Below the pieces are notes generated by a model. The model was given only the letters and a program-made list of their open reading frames with translations, was not told where the DNA came from and did not search any database. From assembly GCF_000482325.1 (NCBI RefSeq), contig NZ_AXVA01000019.1, positions 62,001 through 126,000 on the forward strand: a stretch of DNA of 64,000 bases, written 5' to 3'. Shown in pieces: positions 8,301 to 16,937 of the stretch (its first letter is position 1; each line of letters opens with the position of its first letter). Origin of the DNA: Bacillus sp. UNC438CL73TsuS30 (GTDB lineage Bacteria > Bacillota > Bacilli > Bacillales > Cytobacillaceae). The translations under genes were made by a program, and so were the position numbers.

Positions 8301-9971
8301 ATGTTTTTGCAAAGAGAGGTTACAGAAAAAATAGGATTATTTGAGTCTTTAAGTCTTTTAGAAGTGGAATGTGTTTTTGGGTGTGATGACCGCTGCCTGC
8401 TTCTAGGTGTTGACCAATCAAACATTCGATATGTTCAGTTAAATCATGAACAGGCTGCAGTTCATGCAGCGGATGGCTTTGCCCGAGCGACAGGGAAACC
8501 CGGTGTGGTTCTCCTATCAAACGCTGCCGGAGTAACTAACGCAATTACAGGAATTGCAACGGCTTATAGCGATTCAGTACCCCTTGTCCTTATCACGGGT
8601 CCGCTTGTAGCTAAACCGCAAATTAAGGAAGCATTTCAAGATTTGGATGTTTTGGGAATCACGATGCCGATTACAAAGTACTCTTTTAAGCAGAAGGATT
8701 GGGAATGTTTATCCGAGGCGCTGCAAAATGCTTTAACCATAGCAGAAGAGGGCAGACCCGGTCCCGTTTTAATCGAATATGCGGCGGGGCCTTTAACGAA
8801 TAATCAGGATAGACTTCTAAGTTATCCGCGTCCTCGAAGTCACATAAGTAAGGGACAGATGGAAAAATCGATTGAATCGGCCGCAGAATTGATTGAAGCT
8901 GCAAGGAAACCGGTTCTATTTATTGGCGGTGGAGTGATTTCTTCCGGCGCAGCCAACTTTTTAAGGGGAATTGTTCGGCAGGCTCGAATACCGGTAGTCA
9001 GCTCCCTTATGGGAATTGGTGCGATGGAGGCTGCAAATCCGCTGTACTTGGGAATGCTGGGGATGCATGGAACTTTTGCTGCAAATAAAGCTGTTCACCA
9101 ATGTGATTTACTGATTAGTATCGGGGTCCGTTTTAGTGACCGGGTCACAGGGAAAATCAGTGGGTTTTCACCAAAATCAAAAAAAATCCATGTCGATGTG
9201 GATCCGGCTGAAATCAATAAGATCATTGCGGTAGACCTGCCAATTGTGAGTGATGCAAAAGAGTTTCTTTGCGAGCTTAAAGGGCGGTTAGATTATCAGC
9301 AGATTTTAAGAAATGTTGAAATTTGGACGAATGAAGTAATTGGGTGGAAGCGGACAGTGCCGAGATTTGACAAGTCTCATAGTCTTCTTAGCCCGCAGAC
9401 AGTGATAAAAAAGCTGTGTGAATATTCAGCTCAAGATACAATCGTTGTTACGGATGTGGGACAGCATCAAATTTGGACAGCACATCATTATGCTTTCACA
9501 ACCCCTAGAACATTGATTACATCAGGCGGTTTAGGAACAATGGGGTATGGGCTGCCGGCGGCAATTGGTGCAGCTGCGGCATGTCCGGGAAAGCCGGTCC
9601 TTTGTGTATCCGGTGACGGCAGCTTTCAAATGAACCTGCAGGAATTAATCATAGCAGTAAGATATCAACTTCCGATCAAGATTGCGATCCTTAATAATGG
9701 ATACCTTGGTATGGTTCGTCAGTGGCAGGAGCTCTTTTACCATGGACGCTATTCTTCCGTAAAAATTGGCTCACCAAGTTTTGCAAAACTGGCAGAGGCT
9801 TATGGCGTTCCCGGATATGAGGCTCGGACCGAGGAGGAAGTTGAACGGGTGATAGCAGAGGCTTTTCAGCACAGCGGCCCAGCTTTAATAGAATTCGATG
9901 TAATAGAAGAGGAAAATGTATACCCAATGGTACGGCCCAACCATAGCAACCACCAAATCATCCTAGAGTGA
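8301..9971 (+). CDS. Acetolactate-synthase-like ThDP-dependent enzyme
   Basis: A 556-residue member of the acetohydroxyacid synthase catalytic family. Seen: the ThDP-activating glutamate in NHEQAAVHAADGFARATGK, the central FAD-type domain with RFSDRVTGKISGFSPKSKK, and the ThDP-Mg site GDGSFQMNLQELIIA with NNGYLGMVRQWQELFY. The last motif is typical of biosynthetic acetolactate synthases. Oddity: the N terminus is short and lacks the usual GxPGG loop (here FGCDDRCLLLGVDQSN), so an early deletion or a divergent substrate loop is likely. No ilvN-type regulatory subunit is adjacent. Start ATG 8301 follows AGGTGAAGG. It could be a paralogue with another 2-keto-acid substrate. Confidence 0.78.
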   Translation: MFLQREVTEKIGLFESLSLLEVECVFGCDDRCLLLGVDQSNIRYVQLNHEQAAVHAADGFARATGKPGVVLLSNAAGVTNAITGIATAYSDSVPLVLITGPLVAKPQIKEAFQDLDVLGITMPITKYSFKQKDWECLSEALQNALTIAEEGRPGPVLIEYAAGPLTNNQDRLLSYPRPRSHISKGQMEKSIESAAELIEAARKPVLFIGGGVISSGAANFLRGIVRQARIPVVSSLMGIGAMEAANPLYLGMLGMHGTFAANKAVHQCDLLISIGVRFSDRVTGKISGFSPKSKKIHVDVDPAEINKIIAVDLPIVSDAKEFLCELKGRLDYQQILRNVEIWTNEVIGWKRTVPRFDKSHSLLSPQTVIKKLCEYSAQDTIVVTDVGQHQIWTAHHYAFTTPRTLITSGGLGTMGYGLPAAIGAAAACPGKPVLCVSGDGSFQMNLQELIIAVRYQLPIKIAILNNGYLGMVRQWQELFYHGRYSSVKIGSPSFAKLAEAYGVPGYEARTEEEVERVIAEAFQHSGPALIEFDVIEEENVYPMVRPNHSNHQIILE

Positions 9972-9979
9972 CCACTAAG

Positions 9980-10032
9980 GTGACAGGCACCCTTCGTGGA
10001 CAAAAGGTCATCTTTGTCCGTGTGGGGTGGAC
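9980..10032 (+). repeat. 53-bp palindromic repeat, copy 4
   Basis: GTGACAGGCACC at the left, TTTGTCCGTGTGGGGTGGAC at the right. The preceding gene's stop TGA (9969-9971) is itself part of an extra GTGAC box 12 bp before the repeat. Confidence 0.9.
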
Positions 10033-10057
10033 ACCCTGTTGGATAGTGGTACGAAAC

Positions 10058-10096
10058 AAAAAGGCAGAAGCTTAGAAATCTGCTTCTGCCTTAAAA
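10058..10096. terminator. Bidirectional terminator between convergent genes
   Basis: AAGGCAGAAGC (10061-10071) pairs perfectly with GCTTCTGCCTT (10082-10092), flanked by A-rich and T-rich ends. It serves the ThDP enzyme gene (+) and the IclR gene (-), whose stop codon lies inside the right arm. Confidence 0.8.
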
Positions 10097-10828
10097 TTTG
10101 TATCCTAATTTTGAGGAAATGCGGATTCCGTATTCGACTACTTTTTCCTTTAAAAAGGTTTGTCTTTCTTCTGATATATTAAAGGAAACGTACCCGATGC
10201 TGATGGCGCCCATCAGTTCATTTAATTGATTAAAAACCGGTGCCGCAACAGAGGAAGTTCCCGGTGTTTTCTCTCCGTGGCTTTCTCCAAATCCCTTTGC
10301 ATGTACCTCATTTAAAACTCCAATAAAAGTCTCCTGCTCCTCTTTCGGAACCAGTGCATCTACGATTTTTGCTGCCTCTGATCTTGGCATGTTTGCTAGC
10401 ATCGCTTTATTGGCAGCACCGACATTCAGAGGAATCCGGATCCCTAATTGATCATAGATACGAATCGGGTTGTGCTGGCAGTCAATCCTCTCGACAATCA
10501 ACGATTCCAGTCCAATTGGTTTACTAAAATACACACTCTCTTCAACCTCTAGCATTAATTTTTCCATTTCTGGACGGATCTGACCAACAAAGTCAAAAGT
10601 ATCATACATTTGCAAACCATACTCTAACCACTTAGTCCCTAACGAATAGAGCTTTAAAGCGGGGTCCTGTTGAATCAAACCATGTTTTTTCATGGATTGT
10701 AAGATTCGATGCATTGTACTTACAGGTAACTCGCACTCCTTCGATAAATCGGTAATGGAAAACCACTTTTTTGTTTCAGTTCCGGCAAGGACAGCCGCAA
10801 CCTGCATGGCGCGGTCAATTGTCTGCAT
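10091..10828 (-). CDS. IclR-family transcriptional regulator
   Basis: 245 residues. N-terminal winged helix-turn-helix about residues 5-65 (FSITDLSKECELPVSTMHRI) and C-terminal IclR effector domain (about 80-245) with the typical IPLNVGAANKAMLA and the GESHGEKTPGTSSVAAPVF loop. Start follows TAGGAGTTGAGT on the minus strand. It is divergent from a dimethylargininase-like gene and an amino-acid permease. Two near-palindromic TTCC/GGAA sites lie between the genes just downstream of the divergent promoter, so it probably regulates that pair; the effector is unknown. Confidence 0.88.
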   Translation of the reverse strand: MQTIDRAMQVAAVLAGTETKKWFSITDLSKECELPVSTMHRILQSMKKHGLIQQDPALKLYSLGTKWLEYGLQMYDTFDFVGQIRPEMEKLMLEVEESVYFSKPIGLESLIVERIDCQHNPIRIYDQLGIRIPLNVGAANKAMLANMPRSEAAKIVDALVPKEEQETFIGVLNEVHAKGFGESHGEKTPGTSSVAAPVFNQLNELMGAISIGYVSFNISEERQTFLKEKVVEYGIRISSKLGYKF

Positions 10829-10910
10829 ATACTCAACTCCTATTCCTTTCTATTATCTACTATAGCGGGAAAAATTTAAAAACAAAATTATTCAGTAAAT
10901 TCATAAAATA

Positions 10911-10939
10911 TTGACATGTGATTACATCTATCATACTAT
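10911..10939 (+). promoter_or_regulatory. Sigma-A promoter of the dimethylargininase-like operon
   Basis: TTGACA (10911-10916), 17-bp spacer, TACTAT (10934-10939). Consensus -35 and a good -10, about 65 bp before the gene's TTG start. Confidence 0.75.
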
Positions 10940-10950
10940 TTTATTAATAG

Positions 10951-10990
10951 ATTTTCCTCTGTAGGGAAATGTATTCCGTAATGTGGAAAA
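10951..10990 (+). promoter_or_regulatory. Two putative IclR-type operators
   Basis: ATTTTCCT...AGGGAAAT (10951-10970) and TATTCC...GGAAAA (10972-10990) are adjacent imperfect palindromes with TTCC/GGAA arms, the form reported for many IclR-family sites. They lie immediately downstream of the -10 box, a position suited to repression. Confidence 0.5.
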
Positions 10991-11008
10991 ATAGTAGGAG
11001 GGGTAAAT

Positions 11009-11881
11009 TTGTCGTACAGTCAATCCATGCATAAAAAACTAGGCCATGTCATTGTGAAACATCCAAAAGATGCGTTTCTTAACCAAGAACATTTAAGTAA
11101 GGAATGGAAAAAATTCAACTACCTTGAGGAGCCTGATTTTACAAAAGCTCAACAAGAATATGAAAAGTTCCTTTCGATTTTGAATCAGCATGTAGAACAG
11201 ATTGATTTTTTACCAACTTCAGAGAGTGTTGGTTTGGACTCGCTCTATGCCCACGATCCTGTTAAGTTCACCAAAAATGGAGCAATTATTTTAAAATCAG
11301 GAAAAAAACTGCGCCAGCCTGAAGCTGGGGTATATAAGGAATTTTTACAGGAAAAAGGAATTCCGATTATTGGGGAACTTACTGGCGATGCTGTCTGTGA
11401 TGGCGGAGACATTGTCTGGCTTAATGACCGGACACTACTTGTCGGACGTGGTTATCGCACGAATGATGAAGCGATTCGGCAGTTAAAAGAAATCACGAAG
11501 GATTTAGTGGATGAATTTATTGTCGTGCAGCTTCCGCATGACCAAGGCGAGGATGAATGTCTCCATCTTATGTCGTTTATTAGCTTGGTTGATGAGGATT
11601 TAGCTGTTGTTTATTCAAGATTAATGCCTGTATTTCTACGGCAAATGCTGATTGAGCGCGGCATTCAATTAATAGAGGTTCCAGATGATGAATATCTTCG
11701 ACTCGGGTGCAATGTTCTTGCTCTGGCACCGCGTGTTTGTATGATTGCCTCTGAAAACCCTTCCACGAAGCAACAGTTACTTGATGCCGGGGCAACAGTT
11801 TATGAGTACGAAGGAAATGAAATTTCTTACTTGGGAACTGGCGGTCCGACATGTCTTACATGTCCTGTTGTCCGTTCATAA
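11009..11881 (+). CDS. Dimethylarginine dimethylaminohydrolase-like amidinotransferase-fold enzyme
   Basis: 290 residues of the guanidino-group-modifying superfamily (DDAH, arginine deiminase, amidinotransferase). Visible catalytic elements: substrate-binding YAHDPVKF, DGGDIVWL, the histidine-bearing GEDECLHLM, LGCNVLALAPRV and the C-terminal nucleophile cysteine region GTGGPTCLTCPVVR. DDAH releases dimethylamine from methylated arginine to give citrulline. Other guanidino substrates are possible. TTG start at 11009 with AGGAGGGG upstream. It is cotranscribed with a permease 27 bp downstream and faces an IclR regulator, which suggests a dedicated uptake and degradation unit for an arginine derivative (inference). 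Confidence 0.78.
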   Translation: MSYSQSMHKKLGHVIVKHPKDAFLNQEHLSKEWKKFNYLEEPDFTKAQQEYEKFLSILNQHVEQIDFLPTSESVGLDSLYAHDPVKFTKNGAIILKSGKKLRQPEAGVYKEFLQEKGIPIIGELTGDAVCDGGDIVWLNDRTLLVGRGYRTNDEAIRQLKEITKDLVDEFIVVQLPHDQGEDECLHLMSFISLVDEDLAVVYSRLMPVFLRQMLIERGIQLIEVPDDEYLRLGCNVLALAPRVCMIASENPSTKQQLLDAGATVYEYEGNEISYLGTGGPTCLTCPVVRS

Positions 11882-11908
11882 TACATTAAACGAAGGGTGT
11901 GGGAAGTG

Positions 11909-13315
11909 ATGGAACAAGGGACTCAGCAAAATCAGCAAAATCAGTTGAATCGTTCCATGAAGCGCCGGCATTTATTTATGCTGTCGCTTGGGGGTGTCAT
12001 TGGAACAGGATTATTTTTAAATGCAGGGTATACGATTCATCAAGCAGGAGTGGGCGGCTCGTTAATTGGCTATTTATTTGGCGGAATTATTCTTTATTTA
12101 GTTATGGTTTGTCTTGGTGAACTTGCCGTCTACATGCCTGTTACAGGTTCCTTCCAAACCTATGCGACTAAATTTATTAATCCTTCGGCAGGCTTTTCGC
12201 TAGGGTGGATGTACTTTATCGGTTCGGCAACAACCGCCGGGGTGGAATTTACCGCAGCCGGAATTCTGATGAAACGATGGTTTCCTGATATATCGGTTTG
12301 GATTTGGTGTATTATTTTTATCGCCTTGTTATTTTTACTGAATGCTTTAACGACAAAAGGCTTTGCCGAGGCTGAATATTGGTTTGCTGGGATTAAGGTA
12401 ATTGCAGTTATTTTCTTTATAATTATTGGGCTGGGAGCAATTTTTGGCATCATTCCATTATCAGATAGACCGGCACCATATGCGAAAAATTTTGCTCCGT
12501 CAGGTTTGTTTCCGGCTGGTTTTGTCATTCTCTTTACGACCATGATGAATGTTATTTTTTCATATCAAGGCTCGGAATTGATAGGGATTGCGGCAGGGGA
12601 AAGTGAAGATCCCCAGAAGAATATCCCTCGTGCTATTCGAAACGTCCTTTTTAGAATTATTGTCTTTTATCTTGCATCGATTGTGATTTTATCAGCGATT
12701 TTCCCAACGAAAGAATTAGGATTGTTAGAGAGCCCGTTTGTAACCTTAATGGATTTGGCGGGGATTCCGTTCGCACCTGATATTATGAACTTTATTATCT
12801 TAACTGCGATTTTATCTGTAGGGAATTCATGTATTTATGCTTCGACCCGTTTGCTGTGGGCGATGGCAGGGGAGGGAATGGCACCGAAGTACTTTGGAAA
12901 ACTTTCAAAGCGTAAAGTTCCATTTACTGCTCTTGTATTTACGATGATTTTCTCTCTATTATCCTTGTTGACAAGCGTGATTGCTGCGGATACTGTGTTT
13001 GTGTTATTAATGTCGATTGCTGGTATCTCTGTGACCATTTCCTGGATTGGAATTGCTCTCTCCCAATTGATGTTCCGACGCAAATATATACAGGGAGGCG
13101 GAAAATTGGAAGATTTGCACTACAAGGTTCCGTTCTATCCGTTGATTCCAATTATTTGTATCGTATTTTGCGTATCGATCTTAATCTTCCTGGCCTTTGA
13201 TCCAACCCAGTTAGTAGGATTACTAGTTGGAATCGGCTTCTTGCTAATCTGCTACTTTGGATACTACTTCAAAGATAAAAAGACATCAAAGGCTGATACT
13301 AAAGTTAGCGGCTGA
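11909..13315 (+). CDS. Amino-acid permease, APC superfamily (AAT type)
   Basis: 468 residues with about twelve membrane helices. The start of helix 1, MLSLGGVIGTGLFLNAG, carries the GxIGTGLF substrate-binding signature. SYQGSELIGIAAGESEDPQKNIPRAI follows helix 6 and is typical of AAT-type transporters for arginine, lysine, histidine and related cations. Several GTG codons lie just upstream; ATG 11909 was chosen. Cotranscribed with the DDAH-like gene, so its substrate is likely arginine or a methylated arginine (inference). Confidence 0.85.
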   Translation: MEQGTQQNQQNQLNRSMKRRHLFMLSLGGVIGTGLFLNAGYTIHQAGVGGSLIGYLFGGIILYLVMVCLGELAVYMPVTGSFQTYATKFINPSAGFSLGWMYFIGSATTAGVEFTAAGILMKRWFPDISVWIWCIIFIALLFLLNALTTKGFAEAEYWFAGIKVIAVIFFIIIGLGAIFGIIPLSDRPAPYAKNFAPSGLFPAGFVILFTTMMNVIFSYQGSELIGIAAGESEDPQKNIPRAIRNVLFRIIVFYLASIVILSAIFPTKELGLLESPFVTLMDLAGIPFAPDIMNFIILTAILSVGNSCIYASTRLLWAMAGEGMAPKYFGKLSKRKVPFTALVFTMIFSLLSLLTSVIAADTVFVLLMSIAGISVTISWIGIALSQLMFRRKYIQGGGKLEDLHYKVPFYPLIPIICIVFCVSILIFLAFDPTQLVGLLVGIGFLLICYFGYYFKDKKTSKADTKVSG

Positions 13316-13339
13316 TCGAATAAAGTGACATAAAATAAA

Positions 13340-13392
13340 GTGACAGGCACCGTTCGTGGACAAATTAGCGATTTTGTCCGTGTGGAGTGGAC
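13340..13392 (+). repeat. 53-bp palindromic repeat, copy 5
   Basis: A near-consensus copy: GTGACAGGCACC, GTTCGTGGACAAA, 8-nt spacer, TTTGTCC, GTGTGGAGTGGAC. An extra GTGAC box starts 15 bp upstream at 13325. Confidence 0.92.
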
Positions 13393-13406
13393 GGTGGTGA
13401 ATAACG

Positions 13407-13446
13407 AAGGATGCTCTTGTAAAAAGGGCATCCTTGGTTTGTTTTT
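13407..13446 (+). terminator. Rho-independent terminator of the permease operon
   Basis: AAGGATGC pairs with GCATCCTT around an A-rich loop, followed by GGTTTGTTTTTT. Confidence 0.75.
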
Positions 13447-13560
13447 TCACCAATTTCACAGTTAAACAGGATACAATAGATACCTTTAATAACAACCTCG
13501 ACCCTTTTGCATAGATTGATTGTAATATAGCTACCATGCAAAAGGGGATTATGGATATTT

Positions 13561-15114
13561 ATGACTGCTCTGATTATCATTTTGGTTGTATTTGTTATGG
13601 GGCTGCTCAGTTTATTGTTATGGCTTCGGAGTATCGCAAAAAGACCTCAGCACTCGATTATCCGAATGCACCCGTATTTGGGCTGGATGCGATACCTTTT
13701 AGAACAAATGGGGCCGAAATTAAGACAGTATTGGTATGAAAATGATAATGACGGCCGCCCTTTTTCAAGATACGACTTCTTAGGCATTGTATTTTCGGCA
13801 AAATATCGGAATGATCTTTTAAGCTTCGGTTCTAAAAGGAACTTTGATCAGCCGGGTTTCTATATAGCAAATAGTCTGTTTCCGTTATTAACAGAGGAAC
13901 TTCGTGTGGACAATCAGGAAAAGATTCATGCGATGAAATATAAAATTGAACATGAGGGCCTGTTCACTCGAAGGGAACAGCTTGAAAAGGATCAAGCCGA
14001 CCGCTGGTTATACCCTAACGAGGACGCGATTATAGTTGGACCGGACCGGAAAGTTCCTTGGAGGCTTCTTGGACCGTTCGGTGCTTCGGCGACCTCTTAC
14101 GGTTCGGTTGGTGAAAACTATATTTTATCAACGGGTCTCGGCAGCCACATTGCGGGAGGTTCGTGGATTAATACAGGAGAAGGCGGAGTGGCTCCGGAGC
14201 ATTTAGAAAGCGGAGCGGATGTTGTCGCCCAGATTGGCCCTGGGTTATTTGGATTTCGCGACCAGAATGGGGACTTTTCGCTCGCTGAATTTAAGTTGAA
14301 AGCAGAGGAGCCTAATATTAAAGCGTTTGAATTGAAATTTGGCCAAGGCGCAAAAATCCGCGGGGGGCATCTTGAAGGGGCAAAGGTTACTCCAAAAGTA
14401 GCCAGTATCCGAAAGGTTCCGGTGGGTCAGACCATAAATTCCCCAAACCGCTTCCCATTTTTACGAAATGCGGTAGAAATGCTTACCTTTGTCAAACTCC
14501 TGCAAAAGGAGGGCGGGAAGCCGGTGGGAATTAAGATTGTTGTTGGGGCACCGGCCATGCTTGATGAATTATTTTTAACCATGAAAAACCTCCATATCTA
14601 TCCTGATTTTATTACGATCGATGGCGGTGAAGGCGGTACGGGTGCTACGTATAAATCGATGGCCGATACGATGGGGCTGCCGCTGTACCCGGCATTGATT
14701 ACATTCGTCGATAAGGCCAATGAGCATGGTGTCCGCAATCAATTTAAGATTTTTGCTTCTGGAAAGCTGATTTCGGCGGATAAAATTGCAATTGCCCTTG
14801 CCATTGGAGCGGATGCCGTGAATTCTGCCCGGGGATTCATGATTGCGGGTGGCTGTATCATGGCCATGCAGTGTCATACGGGAAAATGCCCGGCAGGTGT
14901 TACCACTACTGACCCCAAATACCAAGAAGCCCTTGTCCCGGAGGAAAAGAAATGGCGGGTTATGAACTACATTATTAATGTCCGGCAGGGCTTATACGCC
15001 TTAGCGGCAGCCTGTGGAATTGATACCCCGCGTAAATTCACCCGCGAACATATCGTATTTAAAGATGCCGATGGAAAAATAAAAAGGCTGTCAGACCTGT
15101 TTCCTAATCAATAA
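13561..15114 (+). CDS. yerD: YerD-like FMN-binding glutamate synthase domain protein
   Basis: 517 residues: an N-terminal membrane anchor (ALIIILVVFVMGLLSLLLWL) followed by the FMN-binding domain of glutamate synthase large subunits. Seen: NTGEGGVAPEHL, GQGAKIRGGHL (usual GQGAKPG), the FMN-phosphate region DGGEGGTGATYKS, GADAVNSARGFMIAGGCI and the iron-sulfur-like CHTGKCPAG. The glutaminase domain of true GltB is absent, so this is the stand-alone form found as YerD in Bacillus subtilis; its reaction is not established. Start ATG 13561 follows AAAGGGG. It forms a single-gene unit followed by a 53-bp repeat five bases after the stop region. Confidence 0.85.
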   Translation: MTALIIILVVFVMGLLSLLLWLRSIAKRPQHSIIRMHPYLGWMRYLLEQMGPKLRQYWYENDNDGRPFSRYDFLGIVFSAKYRNDLLSFGSKRNFDQPGFYIANSLFPLLTEELRVDNQEKIHAMKYKIEHEGLFTRREQLEKDQADRWLYPNEDAIIVGPDRKVPWRLLGPFGASATSYGSVGENYILSTGLGSHIAGGSWINTGEGGVAPEHLESGADVVAQIGPGLFGFRDQNGDFSLAEFKLKAEEPNIKAFELKFGQGAKIRGGHLEGAKVTPKVASIRKVPVGQTINSPNRFPFLRNAVEMLTFVKLLQKEGGKPVGIKIVVGAPAMLDELFLTMKNLHIYPDFITIDGGEGGTGATYKSMADTMGLPLYPALITFVDKANEHGVRNQFKIFASGKLISADKIAIALAIGADAVNSARGFMIAGGCIMAMQCHTGKCPAGVTTTDPKYQEALVPEEKKWRVMNYIINVRQGLYALAAACGIDTPRKFTREHIVFKDADGKIKRLSDLFPNQ

Positions 15115-15126
15115 AGTGACGTTAAA

Positions 15127-15179
15127 GTGACAGGCACCGTTCGTGGACAAAAGGTCAATATTGTCCGTGTGGAGGAGAC
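15127..15179 (+). repeat. 53-bp palindromic repeat, copy 6
   Basis: GTGACAGGCACC with GTTCGTGGACAAA; tail GTCCGTGTGGAGGAGAC. An extra GTGAC starts 11 bp upstream, right after the yerD-like stop codon. Confidence 0.9.
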
Positions 15180-15305
15180 ATCAGTTGATTTGCGTGTCTG
15201 TCCCATTTTTTGACGAATTTAATGAAAAAAGTTATCTGCCTATCAATCTTTGTGCCGGTCCATCATTTAATAAAGAAACAAGATTTATTGAATAGGATGA
15301 TGAAA

Positions 15306-15464
15306 ATGGCTAAGAGGAATCGGGGGAAAACGATCAGCTATCTGCCTTCGAGGGGGCGCGGGACTTGCCCGTTGTGCGGCAGAACAAGAATTAAATTATT
15401 GTATCCGCATAAAACAGTGGAAAATGTAACAATCAAAGTTTGTAAGATGTGCCGTCATAAATAA
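15306..15464 (+). CDS. Small basic zinc-ribbon protein
   Basis: 52 residues, very basic, with two CxxC knuckles: GTCPLCGRTRIKLLY and IKVCKMCRHK. This is the size and build of a small zinc-ribbon nucleic-acid-binding or ribosome-associated protein. I do not recognise a named family. Start ATG 15306 is preferred, with AGGATG about nine bases upstream; in-frame ATGs at 15297 and 15300 are alternatives, and an extension to 15210 would add an unlikely hydrophobic leader overlapping repeat-flanking DNA. A terminator follows. Confidence 0.65.
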   Translation: MAKRNRGKTISYLPSRGRGTCPLCGRTRIKLLYPHKTVENVTIKVCKMCRHK

Positions 15465-15493
15465 TCATATTTTTCTAGATTGAGAATATAATA

Positions 15494-15531
15494 GCCCCTG
15501 AACTCCTCCGAAGCGAAGGGGTTATTTTTTT
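15494..15531 (+). terminator. Terminator after the zinc-ribbon gene
   Basis: GCCCCT (15494-15499) pairs with AGGGGT (15517-15522), followed by TATTTTTTT. Confidence 0.65.
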
Positions 15532-15602
15532 GAAAAAAGGGATTCCGGTTTAAAAAATTGAATTATTACGTTGTGGATTTGTAAAAAATGTTGGAGGGGA
15601 AT

Positions 15603-16145
15603 ATGGCAAATTTAGATACTTTATATTTAATTGATCAAAAAGAGGGGTTTAGTCCTGAGTTTAGTAAATTAGTATCAATGATGAACTATACAAGAACAAT
15701 CACCATTGAAGAAGTCAAAGCGCTAACAATTGAGGAGCTCGATTTTCATTATGATGAGGAAGCGAATTCGATTGGTATGCTGTTAGACCATATGGCTGAG
15801 GTGGAAAAGGCCTATCAAATTTTAACCTTCCAAAATCGCGACTTAACTGATGAAGAGGTCGACTGCATGAATCCCGGGTTAGATTTAGGTGTTCCAGCAA
15901 GGGAAACGATTAAGGGCCAACCAATCGAGCATTATTTGGAAAAATTAGCGAAAGTTCGGAATGAAACCATCACCATGTTTAAAACCCTACCGGATGAATG
16001 GCTGTTTGAACAAACTCCGTTTTGGTGGGACCGCCCTGCGAACAACTATTTTAAATGGTTCCATGTTTTTGAAGATGAACTAAGCCATAGAGGGCAGATT
16101 CGAATTATTAAAAAAATGATAAAAAAACAGATGGGGTCTTTGTAA
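15603..16145 (+). CDS. DinB-fold metalloprotein-like protein (DUF664/DinB superfamily)
   Basis: 180 residues. Four-helix DinB-type protein: the presumed metal ligands are the histidine in IGMLLDHMAEVEKAY and the pair of histidines around WFHVFEDELSHRGQI, the usual H...H-x3-H arrangement. Many such proteins are thiol-dependent S-transferases (for example with bacillithiol) but the reaction here is not known. Start ATG 15603 follows TTGGAGGGG. It is convergent with a second DinB-fold gene; the two share only the fold and metal motif. Confidence 0.78.
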   Translation: MANLDTLYLIDQKEGFSPEFSKLVSMMNYTRTITIEEVKALTIEELDFHYDEEANSIGMLLDHMAEVEKAYQILTFQNRDLTDEEVDCMNPGLDLGVPARETIKGQPIEHYLEKLAKVRNETITMFKTLPDEWLFEQTPFWWDRPANNYFKWFHVFEDELSHRGQIRIIKKMIKKQMGSL

Positions 16146-16166
16146 AAATTAAAGACGATTTGCATT

Positions 16167-16204
16167 AAAAAAGATGCACATAAAGGTGAGTGCATCTTTT
16201 TTAT
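16167..16204. terminator. Bidirectional terminator between the two DinB-fold genes
   Basis: AAAAGATGCAC pairs with GTGCATCTTTT with A and T runs at the two ends, suiting both convergent genes. Confidence 0.8.
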
Positions 16205-16212
16205 GGAGAGAT

Positions 16213-16719
16213 TTAATGCCTGTTAACAAGCTGCTTTATCTCCTTTATTTGCTCAATATGCCGTTGCTCGTGGAGATAAATCAGTTCTACCCATTGAGTT
16301 AATGGCATTTCTCCAAAGACAGGGTGAACTGCGGACCTTTCCGCTAAAACGCTTTGATCCTCAAGGCTATCCAAAACCTTTAGAAGCTGATTTCTAGCAT
16401 CGTTTAACATTTCCAGCATCTGTTGAACATCAAATGGCTCTCCGCTGGGCTGCACGATTTCAGGAGCAATATATTTCGTAGAGCGGTCAGTCGCAAGTTG
16501 GATGGGCTTTGACTCGGCCTTGTTAATTTCTGGCTTGGTTACTAGATGGTGAATAAGCTTAGCTGTTCGTCCCTCAAGTAAAACTAGATGATGGCACACC
16601 TCGGCAACACTCCATTTGTCATTGCCCGGCTTATAATTAAATTCCTCATTGGTAAAAGATTTAATTTCATCAACTAAATGATTTCTTGTTTCTTCCAAGT
16701 TTTTATTTACAGAGCTCAT
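16213..16719 (-). CDS. DinB-superfamily protein
   Basis: 168 residues on the minus strand. Ligand-like histidines occur in WSVAEVCHHLVLLEG and in YLHEQRHIEQI near the C terminus, the HxxxH arrangement typical of DinB proteins. AAGGGGA precedes the ATG. Likely a cytoplasmic metal-dependent enzyme of unknown substrate. Confidence 0.78.
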   Translation of the reverse strand: MSSVNKNLEETRNHLVDEIKSFTNEEFNYKPGNDKWSVAEVCHHLVLLEGRTAKLIHHLVTKPEINKAESKPIQLATDRSTKYIAPEIVQPSGEPFDVQQMLEMLNDARNQLLKVLDSLEDQSVLAERSAVHPVFGEMPLTQWVELIYLHEQRHIEQIKEIKQLVNRH

Positions 16720-16798
16720 AGTCTATCCCCTTTCAAAAATAGATTCTTCCTTTATATATTCGGTGTTTCAAAAATATATCCTTCACAGTAGAAACAAG

Positions 16799-16851
16799 GT
16801 GACAGGCACCGCTCATGGACAATTCCCATATTTTGTCCGTGTGAGGTGGAC
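16799..16851 (+). repeat. 53-bp palindromic repeat, copy 7
   Basis: GTGACAGGCACC, GCTCATGGACAAT, TTTGTCCGTGTGAGGTGGAC. Unlike most copies it lies between divergent genes (DinB and alpha-galactosidase), so it is not restricted to 3' ends. Confidence 0.88.
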
Positions 16852-16937
16852 ATCCAGGGGGTTACTAGAAATATAGAACATTGTTTTCAATCAGGGGAAT
16901 ATGATGAAGTAGGACGTGTTTTAAGGGGGATTGGGTT

